64,000 nucleotides of DNA. Source: Prinia subflava. Lineage: Eukaryota > Chordata > Aves > Passeriformes > Cisticolidae. The stretch's first letter is position 1. Every line of letters begins with the position of its first letter. Where the stretch lies: NCBI RefSeq assembly GCF_021018805.1, contig NC_086257.1, forward strand, positions 19,939,193 through 20,003,192, given 5' to 3'. The notes beneath the pieces were generated by a model. It worked only from the letters and a program-made list of their open reading frames with translations, was not told the origin of the DNA and did no database searches. The position numbers and the translations under genes were made by a program. This document shows, piece by piece, positions 24,901-39,688 of this stretch.

Positions 24901-27900
24901 CAGATCATTAAAGGCAGAAGGCAGAAGTCTTAAAAAAATATTAATAGATGACTGCTAAAAGCTATTGAAAAAGAAAAACATGGAGTTCCTAGGAATTGCA
25001 TTGATTCTATGGCAAGCACACTTCTCTGTTTGCTCCCAGCTGACTCTCAGGTTTGCCTATAAACATCCTGTTCTGCTCTGCCTTTATTGATTGATTATAC
25101 ATATTGCTATTAGAGCAATTCATGAAATTATTAGGGAGATTTAATATAGCATTTTGCCCTATTAAGGTGCTTTTCAAACCAACCACAGGCAAGCAAGGTA
25201 TCCAACACTTCTGTCTTGCCCAATATTATAGAGCAAAGAACTGCATAAAAAATAAATGCACAGCATTTCCCCAGTTTTGGGCCTTATTAAACTGACATGA
25301 CTCAAATATGTGCATAAAAACAATTCTAAATTATATTCACTCATTCTTTCTCTGTGTAAGAAAAGAAAATCTAAATGTGCTGGTGATAATTAATATGCTA
25401 TAGAGGGAGGGTAGTTGTGGTTTAAATAACCTGAATGTTACACACCACTGATGTGATGTATTTGCCTATTTATACAATGCAATCATTTGATTACCTGATT
25501 AAAGCTACACCAAAAAATCTTATGAGGTAGAGTGACTAACTAGCTGCATGTAATTAATGTTATATTAAGATTGAAGTAATTAATTAAAAATGAAGAAAAT
25601 GTTGGTTCCTTAGTTTCTTAGCAATTTTTCCTTCCCACTTCTACATATTTTCATTTAAACGTGTATGAACCCTTACTGAAATTATCCAAAATATTAACAT
25701 TATTTAATGACCTTCAAGGGCAACACAAAGACTCTTGAAATTCTGCAGCACTGCAAAATCAGTCACAGAAAAGAGAAGTTTAAGTCTCAGAAAGTGCCCC
25801 TAGTTTGGGTTCTTCAGGACCAGCACAGTGAAGTGAGAGATGTTCCTTGCACACACACATACTCCACTGAGAGGAACTTGTCAGCAGGGAAAACCACTCC
25901 CTCAAGAATCGTGTTTATGGAAATTCATCAGAGACTTGGAATTCAGCATCACCTGAATGCCTGTGATACTCATGGACAGTGCAGGTGCTTCTCAAACAGA
26001 TCACTGCAACCCCAGGGGCCACCATCAGACACTTCAAACTTCCCCACCACCAAAGTACTCTGTGTTTTCAACACAACAGCAGCACACCTGGAAATTCCAA
26101 GAGTAAACACTTTTCTAGGCTGTGCAGGAAGGCAGAACTGCATTTTCACAAGAAAAACCCTGCCTTTTAAACCTCATGGCTTTAAAATAATTGTTCTTTG
26201 TAAAAACCTGCAGGTATTCTGCATGACAGAGAAGGCCTTTTACACCCCAAGGGGAAGAAAAAACTGAAAATGGTGACAAACACAGTATTTCAAAAGGTCA
26301 GGACAAACCAAGATTAGCCAAGTCCCAGTTTTGATATTGTATTCAGATTTCTACTGAACCAAGGAAAAGACACTTTACCTAAGCAAGCTGCCAAAAATAA
26401 AACTACAGTTCTACCTTTCAAAATCACGTGAAGCAATTTTTGCATTTCAATGGCGACTTCCACAAAAATGGGAAATTACAATACCAGTGGTTATAAAACA
26501 AAGCATGGAAAAATATCTATGCTTGGAACAAAATACTTTAATACACTGTTATATGTTGTACTACTTTGCAAACTGGAGTTATTTTTTATTTTGTTTACAG
26601 CTAGAAATCATGAGACAAACTTAATCCTGTAATTCTTGTTCAAGGCTTTGGTTCCTGTTCAACAGTATTTGCATACTTTTAAATATTTATCTTATTTTTC
26701 AAAAAAACATGACCATCACTGTAAATAACAAATGGTACCTCACAGGACTAAATCGCATTTTAGATGCAAAATTTACATCAAACTGGTAGAAAATACAACA
26801 GAATACAAAAGCACGGTAGTAAAAAATTATATAGTGTAAATTTTATTTTCTATCCTGCACTTTTTCTACATTTAACTTTATCTACTGACAGTCTTTCTCT
26901 GATTCCTGATGCTTGTTACATGATTCTGAATTGCATTTATCCTTCCTATAACAAAATTGAACTCCCATGCCTCATTGAGTTAGATGTACCTGTAGCCAAC
27001 ATTCAGTACAAACTGCTAGGAATTTTAATGGATTTCTTAGGGAAGGTAAAAATCAAGCATGTTCCCATTTGATAAGAGAATTTCAGAGCAATCAAATATT
27101 TAAAGGTAAAATTACACAGCATGAATTATATAAGTGGCAAGACTGCAATGGGATGTGCCATCAGCAGTTCCAAGTATCTCAGTACCTTTAAAATATAAAG
27201 TTAAAAAAAAATTTGAGCAGCTGTTGCACACACCTTTGGTAGCTGTGTTTCTCCTGTGTGTTCCTCTGTGTTTCTTCTGTGTGTCTGCATGTAACGCAGA
27301 AAACACTGCATTAGAACTTTTTCTATACTTTTTCATCAGCACAGGAAAAAGCAAACTCTCCAACACTTTGGGTAAAGTGACTTTAAAGACTGAATTTCCA
27401 TGACCACAGGCTCAGTCCCACTATTCAGTGAGTCACATTTATTGATGGTAAATTTTAGGAAAATGCTTAAAGTTGTATTCCACTGGATTCCATTACAATG
27501 GACACCCAGAAAATACCATATTTAGAGGGAACCTGTCTACACATCCAACACTCAAAACTTTGGATGCCTTTTGATCTAGTTTTGAATATAAATGATTTTT
27601 GAGCATGCAGTGGTTGCATTTGTAAATGAAGAATGCAGTCAATCTGTTTTTTGATAATGTAAAAAGTAGAACTCTCCTGGACTTAATGGTGCTCAAGCTT
27701 TTTCTTGCTTTTATTCAGTAGCAGGAACACTGATTAGTGTTACTTGTCACATATATATTGAGATACTCTGAAACCAAGGTTTAATAAAATGAAAATTAAT
27801 TTGGTTTAGTATAAACCACTAATAATCTGGGACTTGTTAAGATCTGCTTGACTTCCCCAAAATGTTTTGTGCTGTTGTTTGTTGCTAATATAAAAGCACT

Positions 27901-30900
27901 GCTTAAGTGGGTGAAAGGATTTGACAACAAGGCCTCATTTTCAAAAGGTTGATATTTTGTACTCCAAGCTGTGGCTTGTAAATAATTTTAGTGCCTGCAG
28001 GCATTCTCATTTTGTAATATGTAGAGGCAGAAAGACTGTGAAGCCATTTTGGTGTAGTCTAACTTTGTGATGATCAGGTTCTGCCGTGCTACTCATTTTT
28101 GGGACTCATCATTCAAACCCTCTGAATGGACATTAAATAATTCATGCCAGTGAGATTACAGCCTTGCTTCTGCTTACCCCACAGGAGAAAAAGAAGAAAG
28201 ATTTTATCACTCTGAAGGGGCCAGATATGTACACACTCTGTTCTTTGAGGAGTTATATTTCAGGATCTCCTAAGTGTCACAGGGAGGTTGGATGTCACAT
28301 GAATATGCAGCATCATTTTGCTCACTGGTCCCCAATACATCAGCACAAAGAGAAAAAACTGGGAGACAGAGCTTCCACAACATACTTTCCAGTAAAAGTG
28401 AATTAAAGTTCACCTGGCAAAGCAAACCATGAAAGTGAATTTATGGGGTTTTTAATGACCAACACCACCCCCTCAGTATGCACAGCACCCACCTGCAGGA
28501 GCCATGGCTCTCATTTAGGGAACCAAATGGCTCAAACTACCCCAGGACTCCAGCCTTTATCTGGAAAACAAAACAAACTGAAACCACACCACATTCAGGG
28601 CAAAATCTGTGCTTGTCTGGCAGCACCCAGTGTTAGAAACTGGGGCCACAGCTGGGTGTAACATGGGTACTACAGTTTGTAACTACTCCAAGTTTCTACA
28701 GTCTGGAACTAATTTACATTTCCCCAACTATCATCATTCCCATGTCACCCTTTCTGAGCTACACAGAACTCAGGATGGGTGGCACTGCTACCAGAACTGT
28801 TTGCCATCACTCATTCCCAAACAACACCCCTTGCCAACGTGCACATCAGCTCAGCAGACATCCTCCTGAGCTTTAGCACAAAGCTGACCCAGAAAAGCAG
28901 ATGTGCACATCAGCTCAGCTCTCTGCCACCCTTTCCCCATGCAGGGGTTTGTTTCACCACACTGAGATCTTCAATCTGCTTTTTATGACACAACATAAAC
29001 TCACGAGTTTCACTAGGAAAAAATAAAGGAGAGTGAACATGTGACGTGCCTCATATTCCTCCACACCCAGTCCCAATATCCAATGATTTATCAGCTCTTT
29101 TAAGGGGTCTAAGAATCCTGTGGAATCACCCTGCACACCTCTAACAATGCACACAGACAGGACAGACCCCAACACCCTTTATCCAGGAAAGAGGGGACAC
29201 AGATATAACAACCATGGTATAACCAGTGCAACAGTCAGGGTTTTTAAACTGGGGGAGAAATTTGCCATCAAAATCTCTGACTTTATTACTGTAATCAAAG
29301 ACTGAATTTCAGTTGCAATAGACACAAAGGAAGAAACTTTTTTATGGCACAGAACATGGAAAATCAGTAATTCTTTGGAAGAACTCTCCTGACACATGGA
29401 TAAACCATGGCAAATCTTCCCTCATGGCACCAGCCTGGAACAAGCCCAAACAAATTTACTGCTGACAAAGCTTCACCTTGCCCTGAAACCTGCAGTCTGA
29501 CACTGAAACTTCTCAGTAGCAACTATGCATGAACAAATCATCCCCTTCAAGCCACACACAAAACCTATTTTTCAATCTTTGAAATGGAAAATCACTCCCA
29601 CCCCTCCATACAGACCATGAAGGTCAATAAACCACCATCATATTTTTCAGATAAAAACCCTCTTCTGGACTTCAATGGGAATTGAGCAAATGGTATAATA
29701 ACAGTATTTGCACTTAAGACATCAAGTATCTGTAGAAATTCAATTTTTTCAGGAAGATAATCACAAAGCAGATTTATTAAAGTGTGTCAGCACCACAAAT
29801 GCAGGTCTCCAGGCTCCACTGCGAGATAAATTAAATCATCCAGAAGATGTCAAATGATTTTATTTTTACAGCAGTGGGTACTGTAAAACTCTTCTCCTGA
29901 CTGGATTCTTCCAACTTTTATCTACTTAAAGCACCAGAAAGAATCCTTGGTATTGACTCTATACAGGAAAACAACAGCAGTGAGGAAAGGAGAAGATAAA
30001 AACCTAGAGAAGGGAAAGCCACATGGTCAAATGACTTTTTCTTTCTGGTTTCCACAGAAGTTCCCTTGAACTTGGTTTCAAGAACTAGGAAATATTAGGG
30101 CTACTCAACTACCTGCATAAAATATGTTTTTAACCAGGATCTGGTTTAACTTCTGTTTTAACAGGAATCTGATCAAGTCCAAGGAACCTTGAAAAGATTT
30201 TCAACGAAACACACCGGAGCCAGGGACTACCCAAAAGTCATCATACAGCTGAATGATGTGTTTCTTTGTGCTCTGAAAATTAAGATTATTATCTGAGACA
30301 GTTCTGAAACCTAAGTACAGCACTGAACAGGGATATTGTAATTTCTACGTACTGTCAAGTACCAGAAAACTAAAAACACATTTAAACTTGGTTAAGAAAA
30401 TGAGGAGTTTTAATTATAAGGTTTCAGGGATATGTCACTGCTTTTTCACAGTTAGCACGCTGAAAAGTTAGATTTCAGAAAGGCTGAAAATGTATTTTAT
30501 TTCAGAGCTGATTAGCGGAGTTCTACAATACAGACAACTGATAGCTTCTAATTACTGCACAATATAATCTAGGAAAAAGATCTCTAACATTATATTTCAG
30601 GTGTCATCCTCCAAATTCTGATCTTTAGAAGTTAATTTTGAGGCAATAAAATTGAACTTTCTGAAACAACACACATACAGTCTGTAAGGGAGAAATGTTT
30701 GTACTGCACAAATTGAGAAAACAAATTGACAAATCCAGAAAAGTGCATTCTAAAGCTATTTACTCTGGTAAGGAAGACTAATGAATGCTACATAAATATA
30801 TATATTTCTGAGAATACTACATAATACAACATCTACATGAATTTTCAAAGGTGTGGATTCTAGTCAGCAGTGTGGAAAAAATTACTTCACAACCCAATAT

Positions 30901-31321
30901 ATTTTAATGGACTCAAGCTATTGAATCCCATAAACATGAGCTCATTCTTTCCTCAATATTAAATCTTTCTCTGTGCACTCCACCTGCCACAGTTTGCATC
31001 TCTGGCCTCACTGCTATAATTGTATATGCAAATAATTCTATGGCTAGGAATAGTTTTCCTAAGCTCATGAGTTTTATTCATAGACACAAAATCAAGTGTG
31101 CATTTGCACAAACACACACACAGACACATATTTTCAAATTACAAACAGCCTGGAAGCTCCAGAACATGATTTTCATTGTCCTGGTTGTTTCATTGGGCAT
31201 GGTTGGTATTTATACAAGAAATCACATGTAAGAACTCAGATGTATTTAATAACATCCTTTCTGCCACAATTGTGAGGTGTGAGTTTGAAGATAAATAAAA
31301 CATTTATATTGTCTACATTAT

Positions 31322-31343
31322 CCTTTTTTTTTTAAAAAAAAGG
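31322..31343. repeat. T-run/A-run palindrome
   Basis: CC, ten Ts, eight As and GG form a near-perfect self-complementary stretch. Probably two abutting homopolymers with no function visible from sequence. Confidence 0.8.
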
Positions 31344-32709
31344 GAATATTCTTATACTGAGATCAGTTGTTTTCATGTGAGTGGTAAGTTTCCATCCAAT
31401 AATTAATGAAGGTGTTGATTAGCACTGAATTTAGTGCTTCTGTACGAAAAATGTTGTTGGGAAAAGCTCATTCCAAGCTGGTTCTCCATTGACATGTAAC
31501 ACCTCTGGAAATTTATCATTTTATGTAAACTTGAAATCCCTGATTAATAACTATGCTAAACCACTGTTTTTAAAGTGATTTCCAGAGTATCATTGAAGAT
31601 GTTACATAAAAGTCTGTGCTGCTATCTCTACAAAATAAACACGGAATTCCTTCAAAAGATTAAAAATTATTTTCATGACACAGAGATGTGATCTGTGAAA
31701 AAATAATTTGACTGGCATTAATTTCCCTCCTTCTAAATCCCATTTAAATCAATTATAACTCCATTTTAGCTGGAGTTATTATCAATATTAATCAATCTAC
31801 AGTTACAAAGGTCATTGAAATTCTCCTTTTTGAAGTTGATTCAATGTTATCTCTCTTTTAGCTTCTGGAACACCCTTGGCCACCACATTTCAGAGCCTGC
31901 AGCTCATTTTAGCTAAGATACCCTGGATATCACTTTGGGTACTCGGGCTCTGTTGCCTTAAGGCATCTTGAGACTTTACAGTACAATTAATTCAAGCTTT
32001 TTCTTCATTTCCCTGACAGGATGCCCTAGCTCCTTAATAACCTCCAATTACAGATTTTGTGCATACTTAAAATTTTAATATTTACGTAGCAAGACAGAGA
32101 AAATTACCTATAGTCTCTTCTCCCATTTTTATGATTTCCTGTTAGTTAATCTGAAAAATGTCAGTCATATGGTAAAAACTAATCCAAAATTCACTTCCCT
32201 GGCTTGTCTGAGACACATCAGTTAATTTAAACCACCAAATTTCATATTAACTTTGGGGAAGATGCATCAGTTCTCTGAGTTGATATTCAGTGCACAAAGT
32301 GTGTAATTTTCTTTTGTGTATAATGATAGCTTTTGTTCAAAAGGTAAAAAGGTGACTGCAAAGAAGAATAAAGATCACCCATGGAAGAAAGGGAAAACAA
32401 ACATTGCTCTTTAACTGTGGTGGCTCCAATAAATGATAAAAATATTCCAAATTGTTGTGATAGAAGCACTGTGACAGAAATCAAGCACAGATCACCCGAG
32501 TAAGTTTTAAAATCTTGTAGACTGGAAGCTGAAACACATCAGAGAAATTTATTTTTGCAGGAGTTGGATCAAATGATTGCCTGAAGCCCTGGTAAGTTTG
32601 GGTTTTGTGTCATCAAAGGTGCTTTACACATTCATTTGGATGTACATGCTACCTCATCACACTCCTACTGGGCATCTGTAAAATAAAATTCTCAACTCCT
32701 CTGTGTATT

Positions 32710-32759
32710 AAAAAAACCCCAAACAACCAAAAACCCAAAGAAACCCAAACCAAGCAAAC
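32710..32759. repeat. A/C-rich low-complexity tract
   Basis: About 50 bp of A runs separated by C pairs, triplets and quartets, similar in texture to the tracts at 6046, 34041, 39610 and 42505. Confidence 0.85.
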
Positions 32760-34040
32760 TGCACTTTGTTTTTAATTTATAACAATGATCCATTAATCTA
32801 CAGCGAGGAAAGATTTTATGTGATTGTTTTTGTCCCCCAGTTCTCAGAGCCCCAAAGAAATATTTACTCCAAAGTCAGCAGCCCTCCTAAACCTCCTTTT
32901 GCTTTCAAACTTGAAGCATTTAAAGTGTTAAAATAGAAGGCTCCAAAGCAGGTTTTGAAATCCCTTTCAGTGCTCTGTCAGGAGACAAAGGTTGGAGCTG
33001 TGTGACCTTTAGCTGCCGAAAGAAAGCTTTTTGCAAAACCTCCAAGAAAACTATTTCTTGCATTTTGGCTTTTCCTGACATCTGAGATTATCTGCTGTAA
33101 AATTTTCTCTGTTCTATTCAGTGAATTTCCATTCTGTGTGCACTTCAAGACAGGAGGAATACTGTGGGAATTGTGGCTCTTTGACTCAATAAATAAAAGC
33201 GCATCTCAACCACATTAGTAATTAACACCTCAGGAATAATTCGGAAAATACAGATTTTTTTCACATATATTCAATTGGCTTGAAATTGCTTTTGAAATTT
33301 CACATTCCCTGCTTATGGTGTACCAAAAATCTCCCTTGTAGCTCTGTTTAGTCTTTTTTTTACACTAGACAGGGCACCATCACCAGAATCTGCTTGTGGT
33401 AAATAGATGAAAAATAGATAAGCGAGGAAAACCTGAGAACAGTTCAAGTTTATGCTTGTGATTATTGAAATTATCATAGTTTTAAGTGGATTTGGAATGA
33501 TTTTCCTCACACCTGGTTTCAAAGAATTCATCAAAGGAATACTAATTTCTTGCCAATAAATATGCCTAAGTTAAAATTTTAAGATTTATTTTTCTTTTGA
33601 TGACTGACATTAACCAGGCAAGGTGTTTAGGGATTTCTTTTCTTTTTCCTTCCCAAATCTGAATATTTCTGATATAGGTATGCCTAAACAACAGACACAG
33701 AAATTCAATTAAAAACCTCAACGCAACCAAGATTTTGTTTCCCATTAAGAACTTGTTACTGCAACAACACTGAAATTAAGGAGGGGACAAATTTATGTAA
33801 CAAAAATACATCAATCACCATAATTTTGAGTTGATTTTTAAACCTGAACCCTAGAAGACATGTGAGAGTCCTGCAAGCACAACAAGGGTCCATGTTGAAA
33901 GAGAACTCCAACCTCAAAATCTCTCAGCAAGTGCAGAATTCCAGACTCTTCCCTGCACCCACTGGGGCTCAACATTTTCAACTCAGTTACTGCCTCACCA
34001 TTCTACAGAGGTACTTTTATTCTTCCTGGGGAAAACAGCT

Positions 34041-34128
34041 TAAAAAACACCCAAACCAAAGCAAAACACCCCAAAAGAACAACAAAAAACCCCATCCAAA
34101 CCAAAAATGCCCCCAAAACCTCCACACC
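34041..34128. repeat. A/C-rich low-complexity tract
   Basis: An irregular run of AAAAC, CCAAA and CCCC words with hardly any G or T. It creates part of a long plus-strand open frame (33862-34425) simply because A/C-rich DNA contains no stop codons. Confidence 0.85.
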
Positions 34129-36761
34129 TTCCCAGGTTTGTACAAATCTCCAGTTCTCCCCACTCCTCTGACTGGTGTGATCTGCTCAGCAGTCTGTGGA
34201 ACAGCTCACAGTTTTACAGCACGAGAGAAAGGTGCAGCATTTAAAAACAAACACTTGGTGCTTGTCCAAAGGACAATCAATCCCAGCTCCAGGGCACACG
34301 GAGACAGAGGGGCAGGAGTGGGTCAGAGAGCACCTGAAGCCTCCTCGAGAGGACGGGAGGTTCAGCAGGCTCAGAAAGGCCAGACTGATACTTTTGGCAA
34401 GGTTAAATACATGTGGCATTACTGAAAATAGGTCACCTTTTTATTTATAACAAACAAATGGTCTGCTTTTCACTACCCAGGTGCTTTTTTTTTTTTCCCC
34501 AACAAGGATCTGCAAGCTAAAGAGCAAATTGTGCTGCACAAGATTTTGATTCTTTTCTGTGACATGCAGAACTGAAGCCCATGGCTGCAGCTGCTGTGCA
34601 CCAAACAACACTACACAGATGTAAGTCTCAATGCAGTTTATGCTAATTTCTCATCAGTTCTGATTTAAAGGTGCTTTCCTTCTTGCTTTCTGGTTATTTG
34701 GCTGATTTTTGCACGTGCATTTCTTTCCCATGGGCTGTTTGTGTAGCACAGCTTACACCTATTGAGTCAATTTAATTTCATCCAACATAGCTAATAATGA
34801 TGAGAGAAACATCAAGAGAAACTTTTCAATTATTTGTGTTTATGTAGAAACTTTAAAATATCCAGAGCTCTCAATCTATCTTCTTTTGTAAGAACTAAAA
34901 GTTTACGTTTAAACTCTCTGCTTGAATTATTTTCTATTGCTAAGAAAACATCTTTCTATTATCATGAAAAAGTCAGTTCTGAAGGGAAATAATCAAGATG
35001 AAATTAAACAAAGGAATATTTAGACAGAAGTAAATTTTTCTAATACTGTAGTCTGGCTAAAGTGTCTGGAAGGGAAAAACAATTCCCTTACATAGTACAG
35101 CTCATTATATGAGACAATATTAACTAGATTGGACAACAGAAACTTTGAACCAAACCCCACTTTTGCAGCAGAAAAAGAATTACTTCTCTACTCCAATCCT
35201 ACACTTAAAGGTAATAAAATGTTCCTATTTATTCAGTTTCATCCACAATGGCTATTAATGGCCATAATTTATGAAAATACACATCATTTATACCTCTGTT
35301 GGAAATCTTTGTAAGTACAGAGAAGGACATGGAAGCAGAAAGGTTGAGTCATCAGGAACAAAGAAATTGTACCAGGTCCCCAATAAGGTCACAGCTGGAA
35401 AACTGGTTCATTTCTACATTATGTCTTGCTAACAAACTCTTTTCTCCATGTTTAACAGCAATAGGATTTTCCTAACGTCAAAATATATGAGTAAGTTAAA
35501 TTACTCACTGTCTGGATCAGCATTTATGTATTAAAATAATTCAGTTTGGAAAAAGAGTGAAAAAACACGTAACATCAGAAAAAGCAGCATTTTATCAAAA
35601 GGAAAATGTGGCTAGAAGATGCAAAAAACCCCTCCTGCAAATCAGATCCACCATAAAATACCCACAGCATAAACTTCTGATTCTCAAGAGATTTTCTTTT
35701 GTTCTCGACACAAATATAAAAAGTAACATCAGGAATCAAATCTAAGACTGAAAGTGATAATAGGGAAAAGACTGATAGCTCAGAGGAAAGCAATAGTTAT
35801 AAGGCATAGAACAAGTCATTCAAATAATCATGTTTTTTCTTATTTACAACTACTGATATATGATACTAGGAGATCCACTATTAATGCTAACAGTATAAAA
35901 AATTAAGAAACACACAGAAGCTGGAAGAAGAGAATCAATGCTGACATTAATGTAAGATTTTTTTAAAAATCAAGAAATAATGACAGTAACATCTATGCAG
36001 AAGTTTATCTTGGTTTTACTTCATAAAGAAAAAAGACCTTTCTGTCAATAACACCACTTTTAAATGTAGAGATGTTTTATGCCTTTTACTCCATTAGTGG
36101 AAACAAATACTGATAAATAGCATGGAACAATACTTGGCACAGTCATTTTTAATGATCAACTCGTTCACCAACAGCTCTAAATCACTCTTTTCCTTGGGAG
36201 ACAGGAGCAGTAAGTTTTGTTGGGCTCAGCAGTAACAGCAGACCTGGAGTCTGACGGTCACACAATCAGTTAAAAGACAACAGCAATGAATTTATGTTTC
36301 CTAATAACTTTTTTTTTTTTAATCTTAGTGACATGTCCATTATAGAAAAAATCATTAACGGCATTATTTACAGAGAATGAATCCCAGCCTTGAAGAAACC
36401 CAATTTACCAATGACACTCTGCCAACAAATGGTGATTCACCAACTGAGCAGGCGAATTAACCATCATTTTCCCTACAAAATAACAGTAGACAAAAATATA
36501 ACTTGGCAGTACTTCCCTCTTGTTAATGTGGACACTAATTAGTTATATAAAAAAGATTTGAATTAAATATGTCAAGGTCTCAGAACTGTTTGAGTTCCTC
36601 TTTGCTTAATTAATCCAAATATTTAAATTAGCTTCTTCGAGTGATTTTGTGTTTCAACCAGAACCCCACAGACAGGCATATAAAATTATTATTTGCAGAC
36701 TGCTTATGTAGCTGCCTTTTGAAACCTGCAACAAATATGAAGATATAATCCCTTAACAAAA

Positions 36762-36785
36762 ACCACATTCTTTAAGAAATGTGGT
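36762..36785. repeat. Imperfect inverted repeat
   Basis: ACCACATT (36762-36769) and AATGTGGT (36778-36785) are perfect 8-base complements around CTTTAAGA, which extends the stem with one mismatch and a wobble pair. It closes an AT-rich block (36500-36790) with several TTAATTA and AATTA words. Confidence 0.75.
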
Positions 36786-39609
36786 CTCTGTTAATTAGCC
36801 AAGCACTTACTCTATTCTCTGACTGCCAGACCTCACATAGCAAACAAGTTATTAAGTTTCCTGATTCTTCTTTTTATTGTTCAGTTTAGAATATCCATAC
36901 AAATGACATTTCAGCTAAAACTTCTTCCCCGTTTTTCCAGAAATTAAGGGAAAAAAATATTGTGGAAGCTGCATTGATTAGCAACTGTCCACAATTCTAT
37001 TTTAGGAAAAAAAATCAGCATAGAAAGCAAACACTGTTGTGTGCACTGGCCCATCTTAGTTTGCTATTTCCCCACAGTTCTCTTTAAATTATGTTCCTTG
37101 CAGCATCCACAGAGCGCTCTGAACTTAGTGTGATTATTACTCAAGTTCTCTTTCACAGGACAAACTACAGCTTTTCATTGTTATCCCTGGAATCCTGACA
37201 CTTACACTCTGTAGGCTTTTCTAACATGTATTAATTTTCCCCAGGAATACATTCTCCCTCTCTTTCACATACAACTTTAGCACTACAGTGAGCACTGAAC
37301 AAAACTCAAAAAAAAAAAGGTGAGATTTCAGTCTCCCTTACTTCCAAACAATGTTACAACACTATTTAGCAGTAGAATGAAAAATAATGGATGACAGTTT
37401 CTTTTGTTGTGGTCTAAAAATGGAATTAAATTATGAGTTTTACCACTGAGGTAAAACAGTGGCAAAGGCACAGTGCAGGATCTTTCATGTATTCACACAT
37501 TATGGAAAACTTCCATCTAACTAAACAAGACAGGTTCATCTATATTTTCATTTTAAAATGGACTGATGTCATTAATTCTAAATCCCTGTTTCACCTTCTT
37601 TTCTATATTCACAGCTCACACAAATTAAAATGATCCTTTTCACTCGTTGGAATTTTTAAGCTCTTCTTTGCAACCTGCTCCTGGGTAGCAAGAATCTCAT
37701 GTGAACTGACTCACAATTTCTTCGAGATGAGATGAGCTCCAAAAAGTCACATCTCACCCCATTTGCAGTGTCATAACTTACAGGTAACCTGTAATTACAT
37801 TGTCTTCCTGGCAAGTACTGGCAGTAATATCAATATTCTTTATCAGCAGATCAGTCTTCCAGAGAAAATCTTCTGGACACATGGAAATCGTGAGCACCCA
37901 CGGGAACAAACGAGGACCTGTGCTGGGCTGTTCCATCACTGTCACCACATCTGACGTGAATTCAGAGATCTAGCAGAATTTGGAAGCAATAATTCCTATA
38001 ACTCTTTTTAATGTCACAAACTGTGTGACAGTTGTATTAATTACGAATGATAATATCCTACAGAAAGGAAAGCTATACAGATAAAATAGTCACAGGTATT
38101 TTATCCTTTACTTTTTAGATGGGGCTTTAGGATAAACATGCAGAAGGGATGCACTCTCAAATTTAAAGATACAGAAGTGAGATGGAAGGTGTTCACTGGG
38201 ACTTAAAAAAAAAAAAAAGACATTCTAGTCACATTTTATTAATTAACAGGTGCAAGGCAAGGCTGCTAAGAGGGGCTCCTTCCACACTGCTGAACAGAAC
38301 ACAACTGCTATTACAAGAATCAGAAAATATTATTTAATACCACAGCAATAAAGCAGAAGTTTGCTTCCTTTTCAAAACAGAGGGCTTGAATGTAATGCTC
38401 ATACTAATAAGGCATTTATTAGGATGAAAGAATTGAGCCTTAATAAAGTGATAAATAGATAATAAAGAGACTGCTGCAAAGCTCCAGACAATTTAGTTTT
38501 CAGATCACTGCCATGTATTGTGTTGTGAGAAATAAAACGAGAAAAAACCAAATAGCTCAAGGACCTAATGTAATAAACTCACTCCCTTAAATGGCAAATA
38601 CTTGTTTTAATGGAGATAGAACTGCCAACACCACTAGGTTAGCAAAAGGCTAGCAACTTTTCAGGACAGTATTTCTTGCAAATACAACAGCTAAAACTGA
38701 TAATAAAATTTGAATTGACATCTCCATAACACCTGGAGGGTCACATATATAATATTATAAATAATTTTCCACAAATGGAAGCCTTTTTTTTTCTCTGAAA
38801 TGATGTTGCATCACATTTTTCATAATACTTTCACAGAATAAATCAGATTCTTTCCACGAGGAAATTACCACTTAAACACTGAACAGAAGAAGTGGTTAAG
38901 ACATTGCTAAGAAGCAATTTACTGATATCATTTTACTAACTTAGGTGAACAATTGCCAAGCCAGATCAGTCTTAAACTGCATTTAATCCAAGATTCAGCT
39001 TTGAGGAGTGTTTATTACCAAATGCTTCAGAGGCAAGTCAAAGAAACATCAGAATAAGTATTCATTTGGCAAACTTACAGCAAAAACATCTAAAAAGCAT
39101 AATTTATGAAAGCGAAATTGAACTCCACTTTATGCATATCACTCCAAACTGGTTTTGTCATTTAGAGTGTGCCTTACACTCTTTTCCATTCATGTAAAAT
39201 ATTGTAATAAATTCAGACACCTCAGGAAAGCAATAGGGTCATTAGTTTAGGGCCTCCGTGCCCTTACACCAATGCTCCTGTGGAATATTCTGACTGAGCC
39301 TGACACGCTCACTTCAGACAGGATTTATCATGGCAGGAGCAGCACTCTCCCTGTGTGTCATGTTACATCTGCTAAATAACCAGGTTTAAATGCAAATGGA
39401 GAAACAGTCTGCAAAGACCTGATTAGGAGGAGAAAAATGTGCTCTGTGCTGAAGAATAACAAATATGTTACTTTAAAGCCTGCAAAAGGTAAAAAAGCTG
39501 TAGGGCACGCAAGCATGGTCAGGCTTTGTCTAACAAACAGGTGAAACAAGTTATCCCTTCCAGTATCTTAAGCTATTATTTTTTAAAATAAAATTTAACC
39601 TGCTCACTT

Positions 39610-39688
39610 AAAAAAAAAACAAACCAAAAAATCCCCCTGAAACCCCCCAAACAAAAAAACAAACCCACAAAAAACCCCAACAAAAAAT
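39610..39688. repeat. A/C-rich tract (G/T-rich on the transcribed sense strand)
   Basis: About 79 bp made almost only of A and C on the plus strand, with C runs of 5, 6, 3 and 4. On the sense strand of NAALADL2 this is G/T-rich with four G runs and lies 136 bases downstream of the donor of the exon at 39824-39943. Such spacing could in principle support a long-loop G-quadruplex, which is an inference. Confidence 0.85.

Noticed and set aside
25707..26267. Plus-strand open frame of 186 codons
   Set aside because: No family resemblance, no hydrophobic or repeat pattern. It lies inside an intron on the opposite strand. Long by chance in 64 kb but not supported.
33862..34425. Plus-strand open frame of 187 codons
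   Set aside because: Much of its length comes from an A/C-rich tract that lacks stop codons; the protein is low-complexity Lys/Pro/Asn there and unlike any family I know.
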